A DNA stretch of 64,000 nt from Isoetes taiwanensis (lineage: Eukaryota; Streptophyta; Lycopodiopsida; Isoetales; Isoetaceae). Below the pieces are notes generated by a model that saw only the letters and a list, made by a program, of their open reading frames with translations, was not told the origin of the DNA and made no database searches. A program made the translations under genes and the position numbers. Each line of letters opens with the position of its first letter. The first letter of the stretch is position 1. Below, in pieces: positions 45,831-57,749 of this stretch. The DNA lies in contig JAJEKV010000002.1 in NCBI GenBank assembly GCA_021234155.1, forward strand, positions 3,614,586 through 3,678,585. The letters run 5' to 3'.

Positions 45831-48720
45831 CGGCTCAGTCATGTCGATTTGTGTTTAGATTAATCTCATGTGTAGTTAAGATTAATCTACGTATGCAGCC
45901 TATGCTAGGTATGGGTTGCATGCGTATTCATTCTAAAAAATGATGGGACCACTACGGTGATCTCTAGGACGTGGTGTAATGTCAATGTAGGCATGACCGC
46001 GGTTCCGCTTGGATGACTGGAAGGTAGATTAAAAAGTCTACTTCCATCCTACGGAAGTAGACGACCTCGAGAGATAAGAGGTCATTTAGGAATGCATTAA
46101 TAGGAAAAGCACCTCTAGCCCCATATATGTAGCAAAATAACAGGGGGTTATTTTTGTATTTTTATACACTTTTTAACATGGTTTTCATATGATTTGGCGA
46201 TCGTATTGAATGAGCTGTACTAATTAGTACTTCTAGAGTGCGCGTTGTATTTTGTTATCAAAAAATCCATGTTGTAATGGTCTACCCCCTTCATTTTCCT
46301 ATTTCGTTCCCTCAGGCATGCAAAGCTCGAGCATTTTTGTATTAGGGTTTTGAACCTTCTCTCTTTTCTCTCGACCTTAAAATTTTTTTTAAGGGCGCTT
46401 CTGCGATCTCTGTTTAGGATTGGCTTCCATGATTTTTGCGTGGTGGCTTCCAGAATAAACCCCAGGGATTTTGCAGGGTTGAATTTATTACGGCATGCAC
46501 ACAAGTCCACGAATTTGCAGGGCCGGACTTGGTTTGCTACAGTTGCCTTCTTTTGTTTAGGAGGTGGACCGAAAGGATTGGGGCCATTATGCAAGACGTT
46601 TAACTGGCACCAGAGTAGAAGCCCGCCTCTGGCTATGTTCCTGTCTGCAAGATACCGGATAGCTGGTGTCTGATCTGTGGGTCCAGAAGGAAACTGGGAT
46701 TTCATGTGTTGTTTAGCAAGTAAGTAAATGCAGCGAGCTTGCTTTTCGGTACTTTCAGAGCTTGAAATTTTTGGGTTTTAGGTCTCTGGCAGCAAGGGTT
46801 CTTTGCACTTTCAAGCAGTTGAAGACCAGCTTCCTTGGTTTAGAGCTTAAAGACGATCTTGGGTGTTGATTATTAAGTAAATTGGGTACTGGCAAAAACG
46901 TATCTATGGTGTGAAACCATGGCAGAAAAGACTTTCATAGGTATTTTTTTAGCTATTTATGACCTACATGAGCTCCACAGGCCGCTTTCTGATTCCGAGT
47001 TAAGTCTTTGTAAGGATCAGTCTTGTAAAGAATTGTATACTAGTGGCTAAGATGTACATGTTCAAGCTCCAATCTTCAAGGCTCAAGCCAATGATGGGAA
47101 TGTCGTTGGTCACAAGTGGGTTGGAATTTTATACCAGAAATAGCCTAGCTGGGCTATCAAAGTTGTGTTTGTTGATCTGTCATTCATCCCTCCATTTTTC
47201 TCAGGTTGGTTCTTTTGCTCTATAAACTGTAGAAGTTTCTGTGCACACAATTTTCTTTTCGTACTTGTACACTGATATGATTGAGATCAAATTTTGCTGA
47301 TGATAAGGAAAATATCCACTCTTTGAACTTCTATATAACAAATTTGCCAGACATTTTAGCACCCAGATATTACATTTTGTTCTTAGATTTGCTCATGCAT
47401 TTTGTTTGCTTTCCCTCTTCCAGCTTGCAGCCGGTACTAGCTCTGATCCAACAGCATAATCGGATATGTTTATTCATGGCATGATTTGTGTCTGAATTTT
47501 ATGTTGAAGTAATAAGAAGGTTGTGGCAGTCCAGCACGATGTTATTTGATCCAGCATGTGATTGTCATTTGATCTATTCAAGATTCAGGCGCAGGATGCC
47601 ATGATAGTTTTATATAATATAGATAGACAAATGCACTTATTTTCTAGCCACTTTTTCCCCTTGGATTATTTTAAGAGTTAAAGGAAGCATCTAAGGAATT
47701 GGCTCAGGGCTTGTGTTCTAAACTTCTGTGACCATTGAAGGTACATTTCTTCTTTCAAATATATTGTGCCATTATCTTAACTCGAGGATTCAAGTTCTGC
47801 TCCATTTCATCAGTTTGACAAACCTGTGGAAGCATTGTCTCCAGAGAGGGGATGCACTTTCTCAAGGCAACCACAGATGGATACACCGATGCTTAAAAAT
47901 GCAAATATAATCATAGAATAGAGGTCTAACATGATTTGTTGAAATCGTCATGGTGTTTCTTAAAATAATGGTGATGCATACCTCTGTTCCTATTGTTGTC
48001 TTATTCTATTTACGTCATCATGTTACATGTTATCGCGATATACAACTCTCTTGTTTTTGTAAAGGGCCCCGAAGGGGCCAAAAAAAATTTAATTAACATA
48101 AACCATTACATTCAACACTTTTAAATTAAATTCCCCCTTAAACCCCCTTTGGTTTGGGTGCATATTCACACGGGGGGTTACGTAGGGCAGCGAGAGCCCT
48201 AAAAATTTTACAATACATGTACAAAATTAACACCATTAAGTACATTATCTCAAACCTTATAGTATTTTGCAAACCTTAATATACAGTATACAAAAACTTG
48301 TACATGCATACCCCACAAAAGCGAGGATGCGCTATATGCGGCCCGGATGTTGGAATAAAGGGCAAATATGCCCATCCAGAGCTGACTCTCGTTGCCGGAG
48401 ATAACCCCGGTGTGAATATGCACCCAAACCAAAGGGGGTTTAAGGGGGAATCTGTCCTTCACGCCCCATATACAGGAAGGACCTATCCTCCACGTTGGGC
48501 AACTAAAGGTGTAGGCATGGCGGGCATATAGGCATTATAGGGTCTTGCCTCCACGGCCCGCGATGGAAGAAGCATCCTCTTCCCTTTGGGAGATTAGCAA
48601 TGCATTTATGTAGATAGGTGGGGTGGTCACCATATAACCAAAATTTTATTAATAATTAAAATGGTTCTAGCGTAGTTAATGTCGACCAGAACCCAATAGA
48701 AGCCGGAGGGCAAGGAGGTC
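45831..48720. other. B-specific 2.9 kb block, possibly captured or inserted DNA
   Basis: Absent from element A, where the flanking segments are nearly adjacent. 46300-46720 looks like the start of a plant gene, with pyrimidine-rich text, 'attagggttttgaacc' and ORFs on both strands (46350-46673 plus, 46705-46220 minus). 46720-48060 reads like intron/exon DNA but yields no clear exons. 48061-48600 holds an inverted repeat. It could be a captured host gene fragment or a nested transposon; no family was recognised. Confidence 0.4.
48131..48450. repeat. Near-perfect inverted repeat in element B
   Basis: Arms 48131-48175 and 48405-48450 are reverse complements over 45 bp with one single-base gap (core ggtttgggtgcatattcaca). 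Weaker pairing continues inward for about 20 bp. The loop is about 230 bp and contains ORF-like text. It would form a long hairpin in the RNA. Confidence 0.85.
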
Positions 48721-48721
48721 G

Positions 48722-49200
48722 AACTCTGAAGACTTGCAACACAAATTTTGTTATAATGTGTTGCAAGGGATGAAAAGTACCTTAGAAGTGTAAATTTTGT
48801 ATGAAATTGATAAACTTTGATAAACTTAAATGTTGTATTAAGTAAGGTTAATAATTACCTGCGTGGATTAAGTTATGAAGTCATAAGTTAATTGGATAAT
48901 GAAATAGTACAGTAATGTCTTAAACATTACCTTAGAGTAATTCTAATAATTAAGATAGTAAGTATGTAATTATAGATATTGTAAAATTAATCTGAGGATT
49001 TTAAGGTCACGAAGACTTGCAACACAAATTTTGTTGGAATGTGTTGCAAAGGAAATGAAAAGTACCTTAAATAATAATTGTATATAAAGTGTTAAATTGT
49101 GATAAACTAAATGTTGTGATAACGGAGACTAATAAGTACCTTGTTTTAATAGAAGTTATGATTTGACAAGTTATTTGATAATGTAATGGCGTAATAATGA
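48722..49200 (+). repeat. Two tandem copies of a stem-loop-bearing unit
   Basis: Two diverged copies (about 48722-48954 and about 48955-49200) of the segment also found at 308-600 in element A. Each has a 9-10 bp stem, cttgcaacac … gtgttgcaag (48733/48758 and 49016/49041), with a loop of 15-16 bases, followed by 'aaagtaccttagaagtgt'-type text. Conservation of the stem in A and in both B copies suggests a constrained structure. Confidence 0.75.
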
Positions 49201-49342
49201 TTTAAAAATATTACCTTAAGGTAATCTTAATAAATGTGTAAGTATTATAGTAGTATATCGTATGCATCGAGGTTGATTCTGCGAGGTTAGGTTGATTCAA
49301 GGTGGGGAGACCCACGATCTGCGGCCGGGGCGGCATCATTTC

Positions 49343-49356
49343 AAAGGTGGGGAGAA
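49343..49356 (+). promoter_or_regulatory. Polypurine tract of element B
   Basis: aaaggtggggagaa directly before the 3' LTR start. The identical tract precedes the LTR of element A (691-704). It primes plus-strand synthesis during reverse transcription. Confidence 0.88.
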
Positions 49357-49934
49357 TGTGGCGCGTTCGGCCTGTGGTCCAGGGGCGTATCTTTGTCTTG
49401 CTGCAAATCCAGCGTACCTACCGCCGTCCCAATCGGCGATGTCTGTTGGGCGTGTACCCAAGCAAAGCCCTAGGGGCGGCTTGCAATGGTGCGCTTACAC
49501 TTAGCAATGTGCACACTTTTAGACCTTTAACCCATTAAAAAGGTAGACCAAAGGGTCATGGAAACCCTAAACCTAGCGATAGCCTACATAAAGGCACCAA
49601 ACCCTAACTTTCCCTTTTTAGCCCCCGGACCTTGAGCTCCGATTAAATGCTTTGAGGAGGCAATTCCAACTCCCACGATGCGCACAGTGCGCCCCAGCTT
49701 GTCGGATCATCCTTCCGGCCGCATCCAGTAGAGCGAGAGACATGGGCGCCGGATCGAGAGGAGTGAACCGGGATCGGGTATTTGGTGATTGAATAGCCTA
49801 AACCTTATTCCGGCCTTTGAACCCGGTAGGTTTAGCCTATTAAATCACCCTTAGTAGCCAAGCGGTCCTCGAGATTGACTCTAACTAAAGAACCTAACTC
49901 TATGAATTAGATTAGTTCTTATTAATAATAATAA

Positions 49935-52262
49935 ATAATAATAATAATAGATTATCACAAGCCCGTTTGGGACCTTGAAGGTCATGGGGCTGGTTTACAC
50001 TATTTGCTCAAACTCATCAATAATGAGTGGTGTGAGTCCACTTCATGACAAAGCAACCAAGGATGTGTGGCTCCAACTCGAAAATACTTGTCAATTGAGA
50101 TTGATATATGCCAAATTTCTCTCTTATATGTACATACTCCGGACACTCAATGAAGACATGTTTCTCATCCTCCAATAGCATCAAAGGCGTCCCGAAGGGA
50201 CATTTCTGTCTTCCTAGAATTCCCTTCCATCTCCCTATTTCCACCATAAGGTGGTGGGAGCTCAATCTATATCGGCAATAGTGTTTCTTATGCTTAGACA
50301 AGTCCGCCCTTCACATGTCGGGTTCCATATATGTCAACATTGGGTTTACCTCTTGGTATATACTTTGTCATCACGACGCCCTTATGAGACCAAAGTCTCT
50401 CTACCACTTTGTCTTGTACCGGTTCCCTTGCACCGAACAGCGATTCGGCCAAATATGCGGGGTAATACCCCCACGCTAACACTTCACGCCACCGGCCCGA
50501 GCTTACGGAGCATTCTAATGCCCTTTTTGACAGCGAGTTCCATTGCAGCTCTAACCGATTCACAAAGTTTATCGTCGGTATAAGGCCTCGGCTTCTAAAG
50601 GAAGCAAACCCGCCTCGGCTAGAAGCATAGCGTCACGGCGTGCAGGGGTTTTCACCCCCAAATTCTTCAAGCGACAACAGTTTAAGAACTTGCTCTATCT
50701 TTTGCCAATGCTTAGGGACAAATTGGGCCCCAAATTGGCGAGCCATACAACACAATGGTCTGAACCCGGAGATTTAAAAGCATTTTGGCGCGCGACCCGC
50801 TTCTTAAATTAACACGCAACAACTTCTCATCAATGCGTAAAAGGCGTTTTTCCCCACTCTGACTCTCTTATCAACCACACGGATTTCCATGAATATTTCG
50901 ATTCAAATTCCAATCCCAAGTATTTGTATACCTCCGTTGTCTCTACTATCGGCCCTTGTGGCTGAATTGGCCGTTCTCTCTGTTCCGACCACCATCACCT
51001 TGGTCTTGGTCGTTTGACCGCATCTCCTTCTTCATGCAAAATTAAAAGCATGTCTAACATAGGCTGTAACCCTTCCTTTGTAGATGATATAAGTATTACG
51101 TCATCGGCATATAGATCAATAAGCGCGAGATAACCCCTAGATCGGTTCTTCCCAAGCATCTTTGTCTTAACCATTCATCCGGTTCGTCAATGTACAAACC
51201 AAAGGCGTGGGAGACGGCCGGGCACCCTGTCTCACCCCAATAGTGCTAAAAGCTCGATTAATGCGATCCCATTTGCCAATCTTAATCTGACCTCTGAGTA
51301 GAGTTGAGCTACTGCAGTTCTCAAATTAAATGGCACTCCTAGTTCTTCCATTCTCACGTCTAAATTCTTTCGTGGCACCATATCGAATGCTTTCGAGAAG
51401 TCTACGAATGCAAGATATAGTGATCCCTGCGGCCTTCTTGCCTTTTCAAACAAGATCCTCAACACCCGTGCATGATGGTGTGCTATAATCTTTCACGAAA
51501 CCCCGGCTGAAAGATACTTCTCTTGCCTTCTGTCTCTGTCCAATGACTAATCCGTTGCTCAAGCATAGTGGCTATTATTTTAGTGAATGTACTTCCAACT
51601 AGTATGGTCCTATAATTAGATGCTACAGTCTTATCTCCAGCCTTGTGAATAGGATAAACCATATTTTCCTGCCATCTCTTTGGTAGACCACTTATAAGGG
51701 CTTTATTTAGCAAACTGGTCAGTACCCTCAAAGCATTTCTGCCACACCATTTAAACAACTCTGCTGCCAATCCCTGCGTGTCCTTTGCCTTTCCGTTTGA
51801 TAGCTTTTTAAGCGCACAAGAGACATCTTCCTCATTGAACAGTTCAACATCAAGCTTATGCTTTGGCATTTGCGCAGCTGGGATCTCATAGAGCACCTTA
51901 ACATGCTCTTTCAACTGATCCAAATCAAGCTGGTTATGTGCTTTCCTTGTTTCTGGCGTTCTCCAAAAGTCTTTGGGTCATCATGGGAGTTTTGGTTTAG
52001 CCATACTTGTCTCCTACGAAAATAGTCATGCTTTTTCTATGAGTAGAGCGGTACCATTTAAAGGCTTACACTTCAAACCCTTTGGTAGTTTCTGCTGGCG
52101 CCTACAATCATAATCGAACCACCCTTTATGCTTTGTACTTCTATTTTTATTTTTAGTTGTCCCAAATGTGCATGTGGCTGCCTCGAGGAATAGGCTGCGA
52201 TAAAATGTTTTATTTCATTTTCAAGCTCGCCCGTCCAATCTTTAGCCTCAATTAGCGCCTCC
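49935..52262 (-). mobile_element. LINE nested in the 3' LTR of B, (TAA)n tail
   Basis: A 5'-truncated non-LTR element on the minus strand. Its 3' tail is a run of ata/aat units (49935-49963). A tatta repeat at both borders is the likely target duplication. It carries a reverse transcriptase and a C-terminal finger. The terminus lacks the gtccacgg motif of the other copies, so it is a separate subfamily. It inserted after element B. Confidence 0.85.
50017..51923 (-). pseudogene. Reverse transcriptase and C-terminal finger of the nested LINE
   Basis: Reads 5' to 3' on the minus strand. 51923-51483 has KKLSNGKAKD, then MVYPIHKAGD and ASNYR (fingers). 51465-51232 has LAFVDFSKAFDMVPR (palm motif A). 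51111-51100 has the catalytic YADD followed by VIL. 50301-50017 has VEIGRWKG and then EDEKHVFIECPEY, the C-terminal finger. Family role is target-primed reverse transcription. Frame breaks around 51475 and between 51230 and 50300 disable it. Confidence 0.85.
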
Positions 52263-53197
52263 AAGTATTATGTTGATATGATGGGCCGGATGTATTACGT
52301 GGACTCATTGTATTGGGAAGGGGTAGAGACTTAAAAGCTTAGTAGATGATGCTCACTGGCTAGTCCCTCTTAGTGCATTACTAGAATTGACCTGTGTGCA
52401 AAGAACCCCACACAGTTTGTGGGTGAAGGGGCGGACGGCTTAGAATGAGGTTAGGTGTTCTGACCCTTGGCCGATCCTACGGTGTGTAAGGCCTACAGGG
52501 GATCGGAGTGACTAGGTCTAATGGCTTGCCACTGAGTGTGGATAAGGCATGGGCTCGACACCCGTGGAGTGGAGTTCACCTTCCAGTGGGTTAAGTCGAA
52601 TAAGGGCAGTGGCCCTCTAGTCACCTTGGTGAAGCATGGAGATCTCTGGTGGGAGTGATCCCTACCGCCCCATCGGGCGGGAGATGCAACCCGGAATAGC
52701 CCCTTTGGCTATGCATCCCGCGGGCTCTGATGAGGTCCCAACACTTTTCAACCTACTGCGCAAAAGTGTGCACGGGGGGGGCGGATGGAGTGGACAACCC
52801 TAAGCCATGTTCTTATGCCAGCCCAATCCATTGTCATGATTACGTGCTTTGAACTCTCTGAGACCCAAGCTTGTCGGTCATCCCCCTCGAGTCCCAGCCT
52901 TGGGTAGGAACTTCCCTTTGTATGGTGCTGATTTTTGTCTATCTGCAGATGTTGATGTGCCACCCTTGAGGTGGATATATGATGTTATGTTCTTACGGCG
53001 TGTATGTTTACGCTTCAGCGGCTAGGTAGGCCACGAGGGAGAGGGGTAAAATGACCCCTTCACTCTTCCCACCGTGGACTCGGGCAGTCCCGCAGTGATA
53101 TGTGGAGGGCCCCGTGATCGGTATGGAGCCGGGCGAAATTGAACTCTGTTTGTATACGTTGTGGGCATCGTATATGAGTAGGAGACGTCACAAATCT

Positions 53198-54432
53198 GGT
53201 TGAGGCATTTTGAGCTCCCAGCTATGGCGGATTCTGGCAGCGATGGTGCAACGTGCATCCTCTAATATACGTACAAGATCTAGAGCTCCCTTGGATGTTT
53301 CACGTCAATCTTCAAGTAGAGAAGGATGTGCCAGAGCTCAAATACTACCCAAGTCCATGGCTCACCTTCATAGCTTGGCGTGGCAGGATGTGCTTCAGGG
53401 GTTGCAGGGGCGACTGGAGAAAGGATGCCGTAGCTAGGTTATGTTGCTCCTCTATGCAGAGCCGTCATGATTCTGCAAGATATCCAGGAGATGCATCTCA
53501 GTTTGAAAATACGTTTGCAGGCCTCTTGGCTACTTAAAAAGAATTTGATTTGGGTCCACGTATCCTCTGCCCGAGATGATTTTGTTTAGTTTAAGGTTTT
53601 GTTTGTGTTTTGTTTGTGCTATTAGAGCACGAAATGGGCCACCATAGCCAAGCTCTTGCCTGGTCGAACAGATAATCTCATAAAAAATCAGATGCATGCA
53701 CATGTATGCTTGGAAAGAGCAAAGCCCAGGGCCATTCTTTTGTTAGATGCAGATGGAGCCAACTATTTGGCTCCCAGCTATTACAATGCAGCTTGCAAAG
53801 ATATGATGTATTCGGCTCATATACAAATATATAGAGTTGCCTCATGCGTAAAATGGCTATGCCTAATCCTGTTGTGCCTTAAACGGCATTGCTAGGTCCT
53901 GTTGGGTCCTGTTGTGGAGCTAATGTGATGCTTCACTGAGCTTTGGTCCGTCTACAAAGTCTATAATGCCAAAAGCATGATCATTGCAGATGCCTTAGAT
54001 TGGAAGGGTTTTGATTGGTTGTGGGTGATTTCTACCAAAAAAGCCTAAATGGGCGAGAAAGCCTATGACGTGAGAACAAATGAGCAAAAGAACAACAGAG
54101 CTATAGACAAATGGTGTTGATGACATCTACATTTATCAGGTTACATATATATAGAAGTTACAAAATTTAAAGTTTTTCATACAACAATCTTTGAAGGTTT
54201 TCATGCAGCGGTCATTGATGCAATGCTTTCAGAAGATATGATAATGCAAGGTTTGTCCTTAACGTTTTAAAGGAATGGTCATTTTACAAGATCTATTTAT
54301 GGTCTTTGGCTTGGGCAAGTGAATACGTTATGCTCTTGCTGTGATTTTATGATAGTTATACAATTCATATGATCAAGTTAATGCTTAAAAAGGGCAAAAC
54401 CCAGGACGATTCTTCTCTTAGATGCCAAGAAG
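53198..54432 (+). other. Flank of element B with unrecognised ORFs and a local duplication
   Basis: The ORF 53253-53537 (95 codons, with WLTFIAWRGRMCFRGC) and the ORF 53656-53895 are protein-like but unrecognised. A phrase near 53719 ('aaagcccagggccattcttt') recurs at about 54392 in modified form, followed in both by 'cttagatgc'. This suggests duplication of about 70 bp. Before insertion of B this DNA was contiguous with 38158. Confidence 0.35.
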
Positions 54433-56293
54433 ATGAAGAAGTTTGTTAGACCAGCCTCTGCTTCAGTTGTTCTTATGGACCAAGACGTTTCAAAGTTGGC
54501 ACTATCAACCTCTCCTAATTTCCAATTCATTACCAGAGATAAGCTTCATGCTGATGTTCCAATTTTCTGGAACCCTATTCTGACTGAGCAAAATTCTCCT
54601 GTTCTTGCTATCAAACATCCCAGAATTTATAAGAAATGGCATGAGGCTGGTTTAGTTTATATCAGAGACATGTTTGTAGGTGGGAGGCTCATCTCTTGGA
54701 CTAGATTGAAAGGTATTATTAGAGGCACTTCTTCTGATAAGAAAATTTATTCTCTCATCAAACCTTTTCTCTCTAATTTATCTGTCAATTCTGGAAGAAG
54801 TGACTGGATGATAAATGAGAAAGGGGTTTACAAAGTGAAAAATGTGTACAATGCTATGTCCTCTAACATTGATGAGTGTAAAGCTATGCTGAAATGGTCC
54901 ATTAATCATAATCAGCTTAAGAAAAATTTCCATAATGTTTGGTATTCTTATTGCCCTCCAAAAATTTCTTATTTCATTTGGCTTATTGCTAATGGCAGTC
55001 TGAATAATCTGGTCTCAGTGTCTAGAAGAAACCCTAACATTTCTGCTAATTGCCCTTTAGCTTGTAACAGGCCTGAGGATATGTGCCATATTTTCTTCTG
55101 TAGCACTTTGGATGGTTTCTGGACTTGGTTCACTGACAAATTTGGCATTGTAACTAATGGGGATCTTATGTCCCTTATGAATCATGATGATAAATTTGTC
55201 AATTCCATTATTTATATTGCTCTATGGAACATTTGGAAAGCAAGAAATCGGGTGTTATATGGTAAAAAGAATCTGTCCATCTTTTGGATAAAGTTGCACG
55301 TTCAGTTTGATTTTGAGACTATTGCTACAGCTTATAAAAAGAAATTTGGAGCTAACTTTGACAGGAAATGGGAGGATTATGGACAGTACAGGGGTCACTA
55401 TGATTTATTTGCTTCAAAACTAAATGTTGTGGATTCTAACTTATTTCTCTCTGATGATCCTAGAGTATCTTGAATTCCTACGTGGAGAAGGAAGCAACAA
55501 ATTCGACAACAGCCACTCACCCTTTAGTCAGAGATCTCAGGATCAAGTCATGAAGAATGATATTGCTACTTCAATGGAATCATTTCTCATGAAAAGGGGA
55601 CATATGAGATATCTGAAGGAAAGTGAAGATTTGTGGGCAAGTATTTTTTGCAGAGAGGTCGTCCAGATCCATTGCCTGTGGAAATTTCTGTCAGTAAATA
55701 ATCTCATTCTCACAGAAGCTCAGCTAACAAGATATAGAACATTGTACTATAGCCATAGATTACTGGCTGATCTCTATGGATCATTGCTGATGCTTCTGGA
55801 GGACAGAGATATGTTCCGCCTCTTTTACCACAACAATTGGCCCCTTGACCAATACTTCTTTGGTTCCACAGATGCTTTCAATGCCTACTACAACTCATGC
55901 TTCTCAGATCAATTCTGAATTCCCTTTGTTCTCGGCCTTCAGTCTAAGAAGCATATACTTGCTTTTATCTAGTTTAGTTCTAGCTTACTCTTTTGGTGGA
56001 TTACAATTTTGGCAGGTTCATAATCTTCCGAGAAACTTCAGGAATTTTGTTCTGTTTGGTGAAATCGGTGCAGTTTCAAGAACGCGAATTTCAACTTATC
56101 TACTTTCAAATTATCTTCCTAGTGGTTGCTGCTGATCATCTTTTCTGTTCTGAGTTCAGACCTTAATACTGTTATCACTTGCTGGATCTGATACTAATTT
56201 TGATATGCTTTTCTATAAAAGCATACTTCTGCAATGTACTTGAGATTTTATAATTAATGATAAAACCGACTCTTACTTTCAAAAAAAAAAAAA
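54433..56293 (+). mobile_element. 5'-truncated L1-type LINE with poly(A) tail
   Basis: Plus strand. The ORF 54433-55473 (346 codons) carries the C-terminal zf-RVT region: CPPKISYFIWLIANGSLNNL, then ISANCPLACNRPEDMCHIFF, then WTWF and later LWNIWKARNR. These are classical plant L1 ORF2 end motifs. A second frame (55424-55918) overlaps by 50 bp and encodes a helical acidic segment, perhaps the same ORF after a frameshift. A 13-base poly(A) run ends the copy at 56293. The polymerase core is missing. Confidence 0.8.
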
Positions 56294-56633
56294 CCTTCTA
56301 AATCTGTTATCCAGACTTCTTACCTCCTTAGACCTTTTCAAGGAACTAATTAGGTACAATAAGCAGCCCCAAGAACAGTCAGGTGTCCTATTCTTAGGCC
56401 AAGACTATGTCCCCAGTTTTATCTATTTACAATATTTTGACAAGTAGACCATAAAGTGCTGCTTTGAACCACAACCTCTACAATCTCATAATCATTCTTC
56501 ATACAATAAGAAACACCAAATAAGCTAAAACCTTATGGAAATCTAATGGTCAATTCCAACACTTTTAATTGCAGACTTGCATTAACATTATCTTATCTTA
56601 TTCTTGGTAGTCTTTTAATATTTGGTTATTGTG
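56294..56633. other. AT-rich DNA, no gene seen
   Basis: Spacer between two retroelement copies. No coding region or repeat is supported. Confidence 0.4.
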
Positions 56634-56757
56634 TTTGGTGATGGGGCCTAGTCCCCAGGTTTTAGATGGGCTGTTGCCCTTGCATGTGCCATTCCATAAC
56701 CCGTTGGGTTCCCGTGGACGTAAAAATTCATCTTATCTTATCTTATCTTATCTTATT
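56634..56757 (+). mobile_element. LINE 3' end in plus orientation, (TCTTA)n tail
   Basis: Ends …ggttcccgtggacgtaaaaa followed by about 28 bp of tctta units (56730-56757). This is the same terminal motif as the minus-strand copies, here on the plus strand and with yet another tail unit. It also contains 'gggcctagtccccagg', a small hairpin. About 120 bp long; the 5' limit is approximate. Confidence 0.65.
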
Positions 56758-57749
56758 AAAAAACCATACTATCTTCAAATATATGATCATGCATTATGCC
56801 ATTCATCAGGTTAACCAAACTGCACATGTCAATGAATCCTAGTTTTGCCAAGCACTCCATTTCTAATTACATCCTTATGAAGTACAAACAGATATTTGAT
56901 ACTTTAAATTCCTGTTTTCAAACAGCAAGATCAAATAATAGATATGAACCAAAACCATGAAACTTGTCTAGTTGTGGTCATTCTCAATAGTTCACAATAA
57001 ATCCATGTTCCTTATCAAGCTTCCAAAATGAGAACACAGCAGGGAGTAAAAGATCCTGTTACCTGCACCACAAGAACAAAAACAAGCATTAGATGGTTGC
57101 CTTGCACCGGGTAGCAGGTGTCATAAGATCTTTTAAGCTTATCACCCCTCACCCTGCTTGTAATCTAACAAACAAGATTAAGGTACAATACTCTACTTGA
57201 TCTAATTTTCTTTAGACCAAAGGCAAGTGGAAGCAATAATGCCAAGTATGGTCTGGAAATAGAAAATCGGACTCAAATTACAATGGCTACTGCAAACCCC
57301 TACAAACTAAGGCAGTATTAGATCCAAATATCTGCAGTAAACAGCCATAATCTACATTCCCATATTAATCATTGGTTATACCCAGCTGTAAATCAGAAAT
57401 TACATTTAAAATTAAAGCATAAATCACACTGGTCTGAGCCACCTGTTACAGCCCTTATACGATTAATTGCAATAAGCCAAGTAAAGTTATGGACACAATA
57501 ATGTTAGCACCAAAGCCATGTTCTCCACCACTGCATAATAATATAGCATGTAGTTCTGTTATGTTCCTTATAAAGTCCAACAGCCACATACTTATAATCC
57601 TTTATGGTCTTGTTTTCTCTAGTTCATTATGGTCCAAAAGCACATAACAGTAATACATCTACATAACCATGAAGAAACCAGATCTATTCCTATAATTTCA
57701 TTTTCAACCTGGATTTTATTCCCTTATGAATCAACCTTACTTGTTCTAC
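56758..57749. other. AT-rich DNA, no gene seen
   Basis: No coding region is supported. It could be the 3' untranslated region or introns of the minus-strand exons that follow. Confidence 0.35.

Larger units (their letters stand above)
38164..53192 (+). mobile_element. Complete LTR retrotransposon B, 15.0 kb
   Basis: Bounded by an exact 5-bp target duplication aatct (38159-38163 and 53193-53197). LTRs start TG and end CA. The 5' LTR is 38164-39641. The 3' LTR is 49357-53192, enlarged by a 2.3 kb LINE. A primer binding site follows the 5' LTR and a polypurine tract precedes the 3' LTR. The interior (9.7 kb) has a gag-position ORF with a histone H3-like start, but no recognisable reverse transcriptase, integrase or protease. 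It is either a non-autonomous type that depends on a relative or has lost pol. It shares its internal 3' region with element A. Confidence 0.92.
49357..53192 (+). repeat. 3' LTR of element B, with nested LINE
   Basis: Starts tgtggcgcgttcgg and ends gacgtcaca. Removing the LINE at about 49935-52262 leaves about 1.5 kb that aligns with the 5' LTR. The break is at 'gattagttcttatta' on the left and 'tattatgttgatatg' on the right. Confidence 0.88.
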
